From Lithobates sylvaticus (taxonomy: Eukaryota > Chordata > Amphibia > Anura > Ranidae): DNA of 64,000 bases. The stretch lies in assembly GCA_028564925.1 (NCBI GenBank), contig CM053033.1:116289252-116353251 (forward strand). The letters run 5' to 3'. Under the pieces are notes generated by a model, which did not search any database, was not told the origin of the DNA, and saw nothing but the letters and a program-made list of their open reading frames with translations. This document shows positions 32,619 to 44,651 of the stretch, piece after piece. The number at the start of each line of letters is the position of its first letter. The stretch's first letter is position 1. A program made the position numbers and the translations under genes.

Positions 32619-34449
32619 CTTGTCCTCATTCATGTTTCCAAACATATCCATTGCTTCTGCCTTACTTCCTGGACAGATTAGCGGTCAGGACACAGGAAGG
32701 AGTTGACCAGCATACACCCTGCATCTTCCACCCTCCCATTCCCAGCTGCACATTTTTTAAATGAAATGCAATCAATCAGTGATCGCCCTTCTCACTAAAT
32801 ACACAATCTACAATCAGATTGCATAGTGTATGGCCATCTTCATACAAGTACATAGGAGGGAGTGGACAGAAACACTCAGCTGTCAAGCCCCGTTCACATC
32901 TCTGCATAGGAACTCGCATTCCCACATGCATTTTTTTTTTTTTCCAGCAAGGGGGAGGCATTTTTGGAGCATTTTATTTTCACTCATCGCACATAGGACA
33001 GGCCTTCCACTTGAATGAGCTGGTGCTTTTTTTGATTTTTGGTGCAGCACAATTCTGAAATGCAAAGAAACGCACAGATGTGAATGGAGCCTCATTGTTC
33101 TTGTGTTACCGCACCAATTTCACATCTAGCATAGTGGGAGTGAACATTTTGTGGCTCGTTTTTTTTCTGTGACACACATAGGACTGCCTGTTGAATTCAA
33201 TTGGCTGCACTACATGTGGTTAATGGGATATTTTGGCATTTCGTGGTTTGAGTGTTTTTTACTGTGCGTTTTGCAGCATTTGCCCCTCGTTTATTCACAT
33301 AGCAAAATGTGTGTTTGCTTCTGTGTTTGGTGTGCTGTTACCAATTAATAGCACTGAAAGCAACTTGTAATTTTAAGTGTATAAAGATGCCCATAAACTA
33401 TATAATCTGATTGTTCATTCTCCTTTAGATTTACCAAACTTATATAATAGGAGGGAATACCTATCTAGCCAATCACTCGGTATCCAATCAGGCAGGCCCT
33501 TGCACTATATAGTTGATGGAAGATCTAAAGAAGATTGTACAATCAGATTGTAAAGTGAATGGCCACTTTTATACACCTAAAATTACTAGTTGCTTTGAGT
33601 GCCATTAATTAGTAATGGCACACCAAACACAGATAGGGCTCTTTCACACAGGGCGGATCAGTGCAGATCCGCCCCATGGATAGCCGCTGAGCAGGAAGAT
33701 GACAGGTCCGTCTCTGCACTCCGTGCAGGGACGGACCTGTCAGACCGCCGCTCTCCCCTATGGGGGATCGGGTGACGACGGACCGTAGAGTCCGTCGTCA
33801 CCCGATCCGCTCTGCAGACGGATGAAAAAATGGCGTTTTCCTCCGTCTGCAGAAACGGAGCATAGCGGGCACGGACGAGAGCGGGTGTCAGCGGAGCCTA
33901 TTCAGGTGGATGGGCTGTCCTATGTGTGATGAATGAAAATGCTCCAAAACACCTCCCCCTAGCAAAAAAAAAAAAAAAGGACGCATGTGGGAATGCAAGT
34001 TCCCGCTATGCAGAGATGTGAACGGGGCTTGACAGCTGAGTGTTTCTGTCCACTCCATCCTTTGTACTTGTATAAAGATGGCCATACACTATGCAATCTG
34101 ATTGTATATTGTGTGTTTTGTGAGAAGGGTGATCACGGATTGATTGCATTTAATTAAAAAAACGTGCAGCTGGGAATGGGAGGGTGGATGATGCAGGGTG
34201 TATGCTAATGAGGTTAGCTGGTCAACTCCTTCCTGTGTCATGACCTCTAGTTTGTCCAGGAAGTAAGACATTACTAATGGATATGTTTGGAAACATGGAT
34301 GAGGACAAGTGAAGTGTAAATGTCTGTAGATTTAATGGAAAGCTTTAATATTTTTGAAAAATAAGTACATTAATGCTATATTGGTACATGGGGGGCTGGA
34401 ATTTAGAATTTTTTTTTTTTAAGTGAATAAAGGTGAATTTATCCTTTAA

Positions 34450-35409
34450 CCGCTTCCCGACCGCCCACTGTATATATACGTCCTCAGAAGGGCACGGGCA
34501 GGCAAAAGGACGTGTATATACGTCCCCTTTAATTGCCTAGCCGGTCGGGAGCTCCGTGACCACGGCCGCGGGACCAGCGGACCCGATCGCCGCTGGTGTC
34601 CCGCGATCGGGTCACGGAGCTGAAGAACGGGGAGAGGTGTGTGTAAACACACCTCTCCCCGCGCTTCCTACTCTGCCTGTCATTGATCGGCTGTTCCCTG
34701 TCATAGGGAAAGCCGATCAATGACGTCAGACGTCAGCCCCGCCCCCTAATAGTAAAAAAAATACACACGTCACAGCCCATAACCCCTCCCCTCCCCTAGT
34801 GGTTAACTCTTTCACTGCAAGTGTCATTTATACAGGAATCAATGCATTTAAATAGCATTGATTGCTGTATAAATGACAACGGTCCCAAAAATGTGTCAAA
34901 AATGTCCGATGTGTCCGCCATAATGTCGCAGTCACAATAAAAATCGCTGATCGCCGCCATTACTAGTAAAAAAAGAAATATTAATAAAAATGCTCTAAAA
35001 CTATCCCCTATTTTGTAAACGCTATAACTTTTGCGCAAACCAATCAATAATCGCTAATTGTGATTTTTTTTACCAAAAATATGTAGAAGAATACGTATCG
35101 GCCTAAACTGAGGAAAAAAAAAGTTTTTTTATATATTGTTTGGGGATATTTATTATAGCAAAAAGTAAAAAATATTGAATTTTTTTCAAAATTGTCGCTC
35201 TATTTTTGTTTATAGCGCAAAAAAAATAAAAATCGCAGGGGCAATCAAATACCACCAAAAGAAAGCTCTATTTATGGGAAAAAAAGGACGCCAATTTTGT
35301 TTGGGAGCCACGTCGCACGACCGCGCAATTGTCAGTTAAAGCGACGCAGTGCCGAATCGCAAAAAGGGGCCTTGTCCTTTGGCTGCCAATTGGTCCGGGG
35401 CTGAAGTGG
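34450..35409. mobile_element. TTAA-flanked DNA element, copy 3
   Basis: A 960-bp copy between TTAA at 34446-34449 and 35410-35413, with tips CCGCTTCCCGACCGC and GGGGCTGAAGTGG. Inside are the inverted blocks ACACACCTCTCCCCG/GGGGAGAGGTGTGTG and the shared right half with GCGTCGCACGACCGCG wording. This is the most complete copy of the family here and serves to read the others. It is non-coding. Confidence 0.83.
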
Positions 35410-35659
35410 TTAAGGAAATTCTGCCCCCAGAACAGTAATAGAGGGGAAATTCTCTAATGGGAACACGAGTTCTGGTGACCTTAACCACTTCAGTCCCTGA
35501 ACAGTTCTGACCGGTGTTCATTTTTGCATCAAATGTCGATTTTGGTATTAGTCATAGTCCTTTGACTGAAATGCCATTTTCGTTTTTGTCCCATTTTAGT
35601 AATCTGCAATTGTTTTAGTTTTAGTCGTATTTAGTCAACTAAAATTTCCACTACATTTT

Positions 35660-36145
35660 TTTTTTTTTTTTAATTGTAATTTTTTATTGAAATTGGAAAG
35701 ATAACAATAGTACATAAACATAAGTACGTAAATAAGCAGACATTTGGTTTTGCATACACTTACACAACGTATTTGGAAAAGAAAAGTAAGTATATGAAAA
35801 AAAAAAAATAAATAAACATACAATTATCGAAACAGTCACAGCACTACCAATACAGCAAAGACTTGAATCGTAACCTATATTTCACTACGAAAATATAGGC
35901 ATAAGAAGGTGTGTGTCTAAAAAGAGGACAGCGGGTTAAGACATTAAAAGCAAATAAAGGGGTGTTCGGCAGACAGATAGAAAGCTTTAGGTATGTGATA
36001 TATCATTGGAAGAGATGGAGCAGGTACCAGGATTAAGGTCTGAATGGTCCCATAGGTCCCATACTTTAGAAAATTGTGGAAGGGTGTCATGTAAGATTGC
36101 AGTGAGACGTTCCATTCGACATATTTGTTCCAGTGCTTGTAGGAC
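35660..36145 (-). mobile_element. 5'-truncated L1/Tx1-type LINE 3' end
   Basis: On the minus strand the segment starts with about 35 codons of a C-terminal ORF2 (CRMERLTAILHDTLPQFSK, WDLWDHSD), continues as 3' UTR and ends in a poly-A tail (the T run at 35660-35671). It is flanked by a 15-bp target duplication, tttccactacatttt, at 35645-35659 and 36146-36160. The short tail and clean duplication show a relatively recent LINE insertion. Confidence 0.82.
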
Positions 36146-36339
36146 TTTCCACTACATTTTAGTCAACTAAAATCGAATGGGTTTAGTTAAATTGTAATGC
36201 ATTATTTAAGCATTTCTCTAGATTTTCCACACTCATTATATACTCCCATAGTTGCCAACATCCTCCCAAAAATTTTTAGAGACACTTTTTGTACTCAAAA
36301 ACGTATAAAAAAAAAAAAAGACACCCAGGCAGTAGGGAT

Positions 36340-37169
36340 CAGTGTTGGTCATCTTACTTTAAAAAAGTAATTAGTTAAGTTACAAATTACTTCTCCCAAA
36401 AAGTAATTGCGTTAGTAGCTCAGTTACTACATTGGAAAAGTAATTAGTTACGCAGCAAAGTAACTGACTTTTTTTTAAAAAATATTCTATACGTGTAACT
36501 AAGGGGCGGGTCTAGTATTACTGTAACCAAGGGGGGCATTTATTATTATTGTTATATATCGTGTAACCAAGGGGCTGCTCTATTATTACTCTAACCAAGG
36601 GGCAGATCTGTTATAGCGTGTAAGCAAGGGGCGGGTCTATTATTATTATATCGTGTAAGGGGCGGATGGCTACAGAAGAGGGCGAATGTTAAATTAATGG
36701 GCAGAGCTTGATATATAATAATAATAATAAATGCGCCCCTTGGTTACAGTAATACTAGACCTGCCCCTTAGTTACACGATAGATGCCCCTTGCAGAGTAG
36801 CACGAGCATCAGGAGCGTGCGGCATCGCCTCGTACAATTACATGATAACTGCGCCTGCGTGGTGTAGAGTTCACTCAGAGCTGTTTAGGTTCGGCAATTT
36901 TCGGAAGCTCCGTAGTCCTTCGTACTGCGCAAGCCCTGCGCCTGCGCAGTACAGGGGGGTCCTTATCCGGCGGGGGAACTTTTTCGGCAGGACACCGGAA
37001 TTACACTACTGCCATCTAGGGGCGGTAGATGTAATTGGGGTAACTAAGCCAAAGTAATGGGAACTGAGTTACCATGAGGGGAAAAGTAATCAGTTAGATT
37101 ACTAGTTACCCTCTAAAGTAACTGCGTTAGGTAACTCAGTTTATTTTAACTCAGTTACTTACATCACTG
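36340..37169. mobile_element. hAT-type MITE inserted at another hAT's tip
   Basis: Ends CAGTGTTGG (left) and CATCACTG (right) are followed inwards by AAGTAATTAGTTA-rich arms. An exact 8-bp duplication, gtagggat, lies at 36332-36339 and 37170-37177. The duplicated bases belong to the TAGGGATG end of the BED-type hAT that follows. The body contains TTATTATT-rich variants of a roughly 50-bp unit (36480-36660) and a GCGCCTGCGC motif. Confidence 0.85.
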
Positions 37170-37460
37170 GTAGGGATGGGCCCGGTATTTGATTTGAACC
37201 CATGTTCGAATCGAACATCGGCCGTTCGACCGCTCGTCGAAACCAGAACTCTCAGGACCGTTCGCATCAAATTCGTGTGATGCGAACGGTCCACAATGCA
37301 CTGCGCCAGTCGCAGTGCATTGCTGGCTGATGATTGGCCAAGCATGCACTGTGACCCTGCATGCTTGGCCAATCATAGAGCCAGCGGCATGCATGCTTGG
37401 CCACAGACAGAATTAGTGTGTGTGCTGTGTGACTCCAGCACAATATACTCTACCCATTAC

Positions 37461-40320
37461 AATGTCTGGAAGACCAACAAGGAGAGGCAGACAGTCACGA
37501 GCCAAGAAAACAGGGCAAGCAGGCTCTGTGTCTAGAGACAACAGTGCTGGTCGTGGACGTGGTGCAACGTCATCAGCACGTGGCCATGGGACACGCTTGT
37601 CCTTATTTTCGGCAGCTGGACATGTTGAGCCGCATCATGCCGAAGGCTTGTTAGAGTGGATGACCAAGCCCTCCTCATCCTCTCTCACCCAGGCTCAGGG
37701 TACTGGCAAAGCAGCTGCCAACGCGTACTCAATGTCATAATCAGGCACCCCTTCAGTAGAACCACCATGTCCTCCTGAGGAGTCCCCCGAACTGTTTGAG
37801 CACAGTGTTGGGTACATGCTCCAGGAGGATGCCCAGTGTGGAGGGGAAGGAGGAGGAGGAGGATGCCCAGTGTGGAGGAGGAGGAGGCCCAGTGTGGAGG
37901 AGGAGGAGGCCCAGTGTGGAGGAGGAGGAGGAGGCCCAGTGTGGAAGAGGAGGAGGAGGAGGAGGAGGAGGAGGAGGCCCAGTGTGGAGGAGGCCCAGTG
38001 TGGAGGAGGAGGCCCATTGTGGAGGAGGAGGAGGAGGAGGAGGCCCAGTGTGGAGGCCCAGTGTGGAGGAGGAGGAGGAGGAGGCCCAGTGTGGAGGCAC
38101 ACCAACTGAATCACACGCGCTGCCTCTGCACGTTATTACAAAAGTTCTTTGGTGTGGGCCTTTTTTGAGACAGGTGCATCAGATCGCACCACTGCTACTT
38201 GCAACATATGTCTCAAGCGTATCTCGCGTGGCCAAAACATCAGCCGCTTGGGCACCACAAGCATGACCAGACATATGTTGACCTGCCATGCAGCTCGTTG
38301 GCAAGCGGACATTAAAGACCCACACCAAAGAACAAAGCGGACCTCTCCTTGCTCCTCATCAGCTGGGATCTCCAACCCCACTATACCTTCAGTCCTCTCT
38401 GAAAGCTGCACTGAGAGGAATGAAGATGTAAAATTAGGTGCGTCACAGCCAAGTACTTGCGGGCACTCTTCTAGCAGTACACCGACGTCCGATTCTACCA
38501 GGCAAATTTCCTTGCCACAGCTGCTGGACGGTCGAAAGAAGTTTACTCCCAGCCATCCACATGCCCAGCGGTTGAATGCTAGCTTGGCTAAATTGCTAGC
38601 ACTTCAACTGCTGCCTTTTCAGTTGGTAGACTCGGCCCCCTTCCGTGAGTGTTCAATGTGCGGTTCCTCAGTGGCAGGTTCCCAAATGCCACTTTTTCTC
38701 ACGGAAGGAGATTCCGGCTCTCTACCGGCATGTGGAAGGCAATACCCATGCCTCGCTGGACAGGGCGGTCAGCGGTGGTCCAGCAGGCATGGACAGGGAC
38801 ATTACCTGTCTTTCACGGCCCATTGGGTCACTCTTTTGGCAGCTGGGAAGGATGCAGGACAAGGTGCAGTAGTGTTGGAGGTTGTTCCGCCACCACGCCT
38901 CCAAAATGCTACTACTGGTTGTGACACATCTCTCTCCTCCACCCCCTCCTCTTCTTCCTCCATGGCCTCTTCGAGTGCTCTGTCCTCAGAACCAGCGGTG
39001 CTCCGTAGGCGTCCAAGGGGCTACGCAAGCAAAAAGATGCCATGCCGTGCTTGCGCTGGTGTGTTTGGGGGACAGGAGCCACACTGGGGCAGAGGTTCTG
39101 TCAGCTCTGCAGGGGCAGGCTGAGAGGTGGTTGACGCCACACCAGCTTAAGCCAGGAATGGTGGTTTGTGTCAATGGCACCAACCTCCTCTCCGCCCTGC
39201 AACAGCTGACCCATGTGACCTGTATGGCTCACGTCCTTAACCTGGTGGTGCAGCGGTTCTTGGGCAGGTACCCAGGCTTACAGGATGTCCTGAGGCAGGC
39301 CAGGAAAGTCTGTGTGCATTTCCGCTGATCATATAATGCCAGTGCTCGGCTGGCTGAGCTGCAAAAGGAGTTGAACCTGCCCAAGAACCGCCTTATATGT
39401 GACATGCCCACCAGGTGGAACTCAACGTTGGCCATGCTGCAGCGACTGCACACGCAGCAGAGATGAAGATGAAGATGATGTCAGCATGGAGGTGGAGCCT
39501 GGCACTCAGCATTAGCCTTTTAGGGATGATTTACAGTCCCAAGAAACCAGTGGACTTGTACGTGGCTGGGAGGAGGTGGCTGCGGATCATGTGGTCCTCA
39601 GTGACCCAGAAGACTCCGGACCGAATGCCTCAGCTAACCTACGTTGTATGGCCTCCCTGATCCTGCAAAGCCTGCGGAAGGATCCTCGTATTCTTCGGAT
39701 CAAGGAGAGGGACCATTACTGGCTGGCCACTCTCCTTGATCCACGGTACAAGGGTAAGGTTGCGGACCTTATCTTGCCGTTCCAGAGGGAGCAGAGGATG
39801 AGACATCTCCAGGAGGCCTTGCAGAAAGGTCTGTGCAACGCGTTCCCAGAGACTGGGAGGTTACAAACTCCTGGTCCTGGATGACGAGTTGCTGAGGCTT
39901 CGGTCAGTAGCAGGAGTGGTGGGGAAGGTGGACGTCTGACCGATGCGTTCAGACAATTTTTTAGTCCGCAGCCCCAAGGTATGATCAGTTCCAGCAACCA
40001 TCGCCAGCGTCTGATATACATGGTGCAGGAATACCTAGGGGCAAGGTCAGACTTGGACACCTTTCCCACCGAAAATCCTCTGGCTTACTGGGTCTTGAGG
40101 ATGGATCACTGGCCAGAGCTTGCACAGTATGCAATTGAGCTACTGGCCTGTCCTGCATCCAGCGCTCTTTCCGAACGCACATTCAGTGCTGCTGGAGGCT
40201 GTCACCCATCACAGGGTGCGCCTGTCCACCGACTCGGTTGATCGACTGACCTTCATAAAGATGGATCAGTCTTGGATCACCACCAGCTACCAGGCACCTG
40301 AAGCTGATATAACAGAATAA
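37461..40320 (+). pseudogene. hAT transposase, copy B
   Basis: It starts with a basic N-terminus (MSGRPTRRGRQSRAKK), then an acid/glycine region grown by GGA repeats. A BED zinc finger follows (CNICLKRISRG...TRHMLTCHA, about 38200-38295), then the catalytic core and a C-terminal dimerisation domain (WPELAQYAIELLACP and SALSERTFSAAGG, about 40100-40200). There is a stop at 37738-37740, and at least four frame changes follow. The block FADLWSSR seen in copy D is shortened here near 38770 by loss of part of the core. It cannot make an active enzyme. Confidence 0.8.
37825..38100 (+). repeat. GGA-rich minisatellite in the hAT gene
   Basis: Units of GAGGCCCAGTGTGGAGGAG with variable numbers of GGA triplets fill about 270 bp inside the transposase gene. 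The equivalent place in copy D (50030) has a single unit, so the array grew after the copies parted. Confidence 0.9.
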
Positions 40321-40680
40321 TTTATTTTGAAATGTCACATCCCTTCAAGACTGCCTATGCTGATGCGGAGTGACTGTCCTGTTATGTTGACTGACTATCC
40401 TCTTCCTCCTCAATGATTCTGGTGATAGCTTGGAAGAACATTTTTGTTTCTGGGTGCCACCACCAGTGGCTAAGGCCCAATTTTTCAGCCCCTGTTTAAC
40501 AGGGGCATGTAATTACAATTTTTTATGCAATGCTTAAATTGCTTGTGCTCCAAGTACAGTATCTGTGAGGGGTTGCAGTGTTGTGGCACCAGCAACAGTG
40601 CCTAAGGTACAATTTTTTTTGTTTAACAGGGGCGTGTAATTACAACTCAAGTATATACGGCAGGCCCCTACTTTCAAACA

Positions 40681-41366
40681 TCTAACTTAGAAACGACTCC
40701 TACTTGCAAACGGAAGGAGAAAAACAGGAAGTGAGAGGAAATCTACCCCTAGGAAAGGAAATTCTATCCTGTTAGATTTAATTTGGGAAAAATGCATCTC
40801 CTCTCTACTGATGCTTTATCACCAATCCTTGTTTCAATAAAAACCCCACTTTTCCAAAAACATTTGCCATTGGGACGGAAAGTGAGGTGAAATGTTCTGA
40901 ACAGGTACACAGACAGCAAAACAAAATGTTACAGGGGTGATAACCCTTCCCTATGTTCTCCAAAAAGCTTAAAAATCTATTTTTTTGGATGGAGCTACAC
41001 TTAAAAATTTACCCGTTCAAAATTACAAACAGATTCTACTTAAGAACAAACCTACAGTCCCCGTCTTGTTTGCACCGCCTGTATACTGCTGTTCAGAGTA
41101 TATATGGTTGTAGGTATAGGGTTTTATTTTGGGTGCAGGGTTCCCCTTAATATCCATACAAGACCCAAAGGGGCTGGTAATGGGCTGGGGGGGGGGGGGG
41201 AGGGGGTGATGGGGTAGCCATGCCATTTTTCTCAAATATTTTCATCCATATTGCCAGGACAAGACATGACATTAAAGCCGTAAGCAGTTTTAAATGGCTT
41301 CTTTTTTTCCTTTACAAAATGTAATTTTTTGCAGGGACAGTTCTAGACACCCCCCAGCTACCATAT
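40681..41366. other. Unnamed repeat and poly-G stretch
   Basis: No gene. The wording AACGACTCCTACTTGCAAAC at the left and ACTTAAGAACAAACCTACAG at the right is partly mirrored and probably marks the arms of an old MITE (40640-41080). A G run lies at 41188-41201. Confidence 0.45.
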
Positions 41367-42623
41367 TTAACCACTTCAGCCCGGACCAATTTGCACCTAA
41401 AGGACCAGGCCACTTTTTGCGATTCGGCACTGCGTCGCTTTAACTGACAATTGCGCGGTCGTGCGACGTGGCTCCCAAACAAAATTGGCGTCCTTTTTTT
41501 CCCACAAATAGAGCTTTTTGGTGGTATTTGATCGCCCCTGCGGTTTTTATTTTTTGCGCTATAAACAAAAATAGAGTGACAATTTTGAAAAAAAAATGCA
41601 ATATTTTTAACTTTTTGCTATAATAAATATCCCCAAAAAAATATATAAAAAGACATTTTTTTTCCTCAGTGTAGGTTGATGCGTATTCTTCTACATATTT
41701 TTGGTAAAAAAAAAAAAATAAAAATAAATCGCAATTAGCGATTGATTTGTTTGCGCAAAAGTTATAGCGTTTACAAAATAGGGGATAGTTTTATAGCATT
41801 TTTATTAATATTTTTTTTTTACTAGTAATGGCGGCGATCAGCGATTTTTATTGTGACTGCGACATAATGGCGGACACATCGGACATTTTTGACACATTTT
41901 TGGGACCATTGTCATTTATACAGAAATCAGTGCTATTAAATAGCACTGATTCCTATGTAAATGACAGTGGCAGTGAAGGAGTTAACCACTAGGGGGCGGG
42001 GAGGAGTTAGTGTGATGTGTTGTGTTTTTTTTACAGTGGGGGGCGTGGCTGTACGTCTGACGTCATTGATCGGCTTTCCCGATGACAGGGAACAGCCGAT
42101 CAATGACAGGCAGAGCAGGAAGCGCGGGGAGAGGTTTGTTTACACAGACCTCTCCCCGTTCTTCAGCTCTGTGACCCGATCGCGGGACACCAGCAGCAGT
42201 GGTCACGGAGCTCCCGACCGGGTCGCAAGCGCGCCACCCCACGGCTAGGCAATTAAAGGGGACATATATATATATATATATAATATTTTACCAACATTCA
42301 CATATCCCTATATATATTTTTTAATAGATTGTCATACACATTCACGTTTTTAATTTTTATTCCTTATATTAAACATGATGTCATTAAAATCTTTTCATAT
42401 ATATACACATATATACATATTTTGAATTATGGGTAAGCACTTGTAGATCCAAACAACTGTTTTTCCTATCCAGGATCGCAAAGAGTCAGTGTGCACGCCA
42501 TCCACAGCACCCAAGCGCAGGTGGTGTTGAATAGGATGATGAGCACACAAAAGTTGCTATGGCAACCACCAAGCTAAATGTTGCCTATAAAAAGGTCTCA
42601 GCTGCCTACAAGCCCCATAATCC

Positions 42624-42658
42624 CTTGATAAAGACACGTGGGCGTGTCGCAACGCGTC
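42624..42658 (+). ncRNA. Degenerate hammerhead-like motif
   Basis: TTGATAA, a 5-bp stem GACAC/GTGTC, GCAA in place of GAAA, then C-GC-G-TC. The order is as in the motif at 25212-25242, but two core positions are changed, which would abolish cleavage. It is a relic at best. Confidence 0.3.
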
Positions 42659-43224
42659 GGGAGGAGGAGCTAAGCAACACTACTGAGACAAGCAGGGCAG
42701 GGAGCCCAAACAGTGCCTGACATATTTCTAACCACTGCGCTTCGTTCGTAGGGTGCTGTGTAAGTAGATGGGCTTCAGCCACAACACATGCACACCATTC
42801 AAAGTATAACTATATTGCGCAATGGTTTTTTATCTGTCTTCTATCCTCATGCAAACACGGAAGAGATAGTAAGGACGTGATCAGCAGGAAAGAGGACACC
42901 ACAACTAAAGATAAGTAAAAGTATTATGTGTATACCTGCTCAAAAATATACATTTACTAAATGGTGCTTATCTTTCTCATTTGTGGTGTACACCTTTTGT
43001 CCTTCAAGTTTTAACCTGTGCTCAACACCAAAGGGCAATTAGTTAGTAAAACATCTCAGCACTAACTAATCAGGAACAACACCTGTCTAAGCAACCGCAA
43101 ATTAAACACCTAAGGAGACATCAATTAGATGCATGGACTCCTAAAGGATTCTAAAAATACCTATGGTGTTTCTCCCAATTTAATCGCATAACCCAATATG
43201 CGTTTTTCCACAAATAAATCGTTT

Positions 43225-43330
43225 TTTTCAGTTTTAAACGCATGGATTTTTTAATGCGTTTTTTTTCAGTTTTAAACGCATGGATTTTTTAATGCGTTTT
43301 TTTCAGTTTTAAACGCATGGATTTTTTAAG
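43225..43330 (+). repeat. Three tandem units, about 43-46 bp
   Basis: The unit TTTTAAACGCATGGATTTTT plus AATGCGTTTTTTTCAG occurs three times, with a shorter fourth start upstream. It is nearly uniform, hence recent. Confidence 0.85.
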
Positions 43331-43869
43331 GGTTGGAATGTAAACGTGGTTTTACCTCATTCTTAAACTGTCTTTTATTCACAGCACTATCGCACAAATA
43401 TCACTTAATCACTGGTACCACAAAAAGGAAAAGGATCCACTTATTTATATATTTACATATGGTTTTATGTATTTATTTATTTATGTATACACACTCAGTG
43501 CACGGATTTTAAGGAGGTTTTACACATCACTTGAATAGTATCATTGCACAAGCAATTTTTAATTAGATCTACACGATTTTTAAGGTTGATTGAGAGCGCA
43601 CCCATTTCACATAATTATTAACATTGTGTGTGTATTTTAAAAACTATATATATATATACACACACACGTCCTTTTGCCTAGCCGTGCCATTCTGTAGACA
43701 TAAATCTACAGGAGACCCTCGGGAATCGGTTAAAGGAATATTTCACTTTTTTTTTTTTTTTCACTTTATGCATCATTAAAATGACTGCTCCCGAAAAAAC
43801 GTTAGTTTTTAAAACTTTTTTGCATTGATACAAACCTCTTTTATGACATTAACATGCATATTGGCCGTT

Positions 43870-43998
43870 ATAATTAGCACTTTAGATTTCGAACGTTCGC
43901 GTCCATTGTAACTAATAGGGTTCGAATATTCGCGCAAACTTTCGGTCCGTTCGCAGGTTCTGGTGCGAACCAAACCTGGGGGTGTTCGGCTCATCCCT
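43870..43998 (-). mobile_element. hAT terminal fragment (CTAGGGATGAGCC end)
   Basis: Read on the minus strand it starts CTAGGGATGAGCCGAACACC and continues with CCAGAACCTGCGAACG-type wording, close to the left end of copy B (37171). It abuts the retroviral sequence at 43999. It could be the far end of copy B or a separate insertion. Confidence 0.55.
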
Positions 43999-44640
43999 AG
44001 TGGTGAGTTTATGCATTGCTGTAACTTTTGCGGCTTTGGGTTTTAGTTCTAGTTCTGGCGCCTCCGAGGTTAGACTAGAGTCGGTTTGTTTTTGTTTTAT
44101 ATCAGTAACTTGATCTGAGATATCTTCTACTCTTTGCATAAAATTTTCTGATCCTGCCTCGCTTTCATCAGAGTCTGAAGCTTCCTTGACTCGCACTACC
44201 ACTGGGGTATCTGTTGTTGGAGTACCTGTGGTGGTGGAGCCGCTGCCACCAAAAGGAGGGGGGGGGGGGAATTTACTGGGTTGCCTATGGCCAGGGTGGC
44301 TATTTGGATCTACTCATCATCCCCTGAAGCCTTGCACACAGGTATGCTGTGATACAGGAGTGTGTAGGCAGGTGGTGGTGGTGGTGGCTGTGGGGGTGCA
44401 TCAGGCAGTATGGTGAGGAACGGGTTAGTGGGCAAAAGGACAGGGGCGGCTGGCTGTATGTGGGGTCGCTTTACTTTTGCTTCCACTAAGTGCAATTGTT
44501 CTGCCGTAAAAGGCAGATTCAAACTCTTTTTGCCCCACTTATTCTTTTTATTCCCTTCTGGCTGTGTAATCGCACCAAAGAGGGGCTACATTTACCCAGT
44601 TCTCCCCTGCCTCGCTCATGTAGTTTATGTCCCACTCAGG
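43999..44640 (-). pseudogene. gag-like fossil region
   Basis: It shows a basic stretch, a proline run (PPQPPPPPPAY, about 44360-44390) and an acidic SDSDESEAGSEN segment, in the order matrix to proline-rich linker seen in class I retroviral gag. No capsid homology block or zinc knuckle was found, so the assignment rests mainly on the LTR and primer-binding site upstream. Confidence 0.42.
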
Positions 44641-44651
44641 GGTCCCCCATA

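Larger units (their letters stand above)
30304..34445. mobile_element. Large TTAA element with 0.5-kb inverted repeats
   Basis: TTAA stands at 30300-30303 and 34446-34449. The left arm (30304-30393 continued at 32627-33010) is the inverse of the right arm (33905-34445) over about 480-540 bp, including the tips AGGATAAGTTCACC and GGTGAATTTATCCT. A hAT element (30394-32618) splits the left arm. The middle (33011-33904) holds a smaller palindrome (33378-33580) and a Harbinger-like left end (33637, AGGGCTCTTTCACACAGGG). No transposase is visible. Confidence 0.75.
37171..40680 (+). mobile_element. BED-finger hAT transposon, copy B
   Basis: The left end TAGGGATGGGCCC is followed by TTCGAA-rich subterminal sequence, a transposase pseudogene (37461-40320) and a 3' region with two tandem units of about 130 bp (40450-40670) each holding GTTTAACAGGGGC. 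The right terminal repeat is not certain; a matching end occurs at 43870-43998 but without a matching target duplication. Confidence 0.7.
42283..43645 (+). mobile_element. Inserted element with hammerhead-like motif
   Basis: About 1.36 kb of AT-rich non-coding DNA lies within a TATATA target, so the duplication cannot be measured. It holds a degenerate hammerhead-like block at 42624-42658 and a three-fold tandem repeat at 43225-43330. Its origin is not certain. The motif and the closing style (ATTTATTTATTTATG, GTGCACGG) resemble the snap-back elements, and a Penelope-like source is a guess. Confidence 0.4.
41371..43729. mobile_element. TTAA-flanked DNA element, copy 4, split by an insert
   Basis: It has the sequence of copy 3 in the opposite orientation: tip CCACTTCAGCCCGGACC after TTAA (41367-41370), GCGGTCGTGCGACG wording, and the far tip TCGGGAATCGG before TTAA at 43730-43733. 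Between about 42283 and 43645 a foreign segment interrupts the small ATAT tract that copy 3 has at 34470-34520. Confidence 0.75.
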
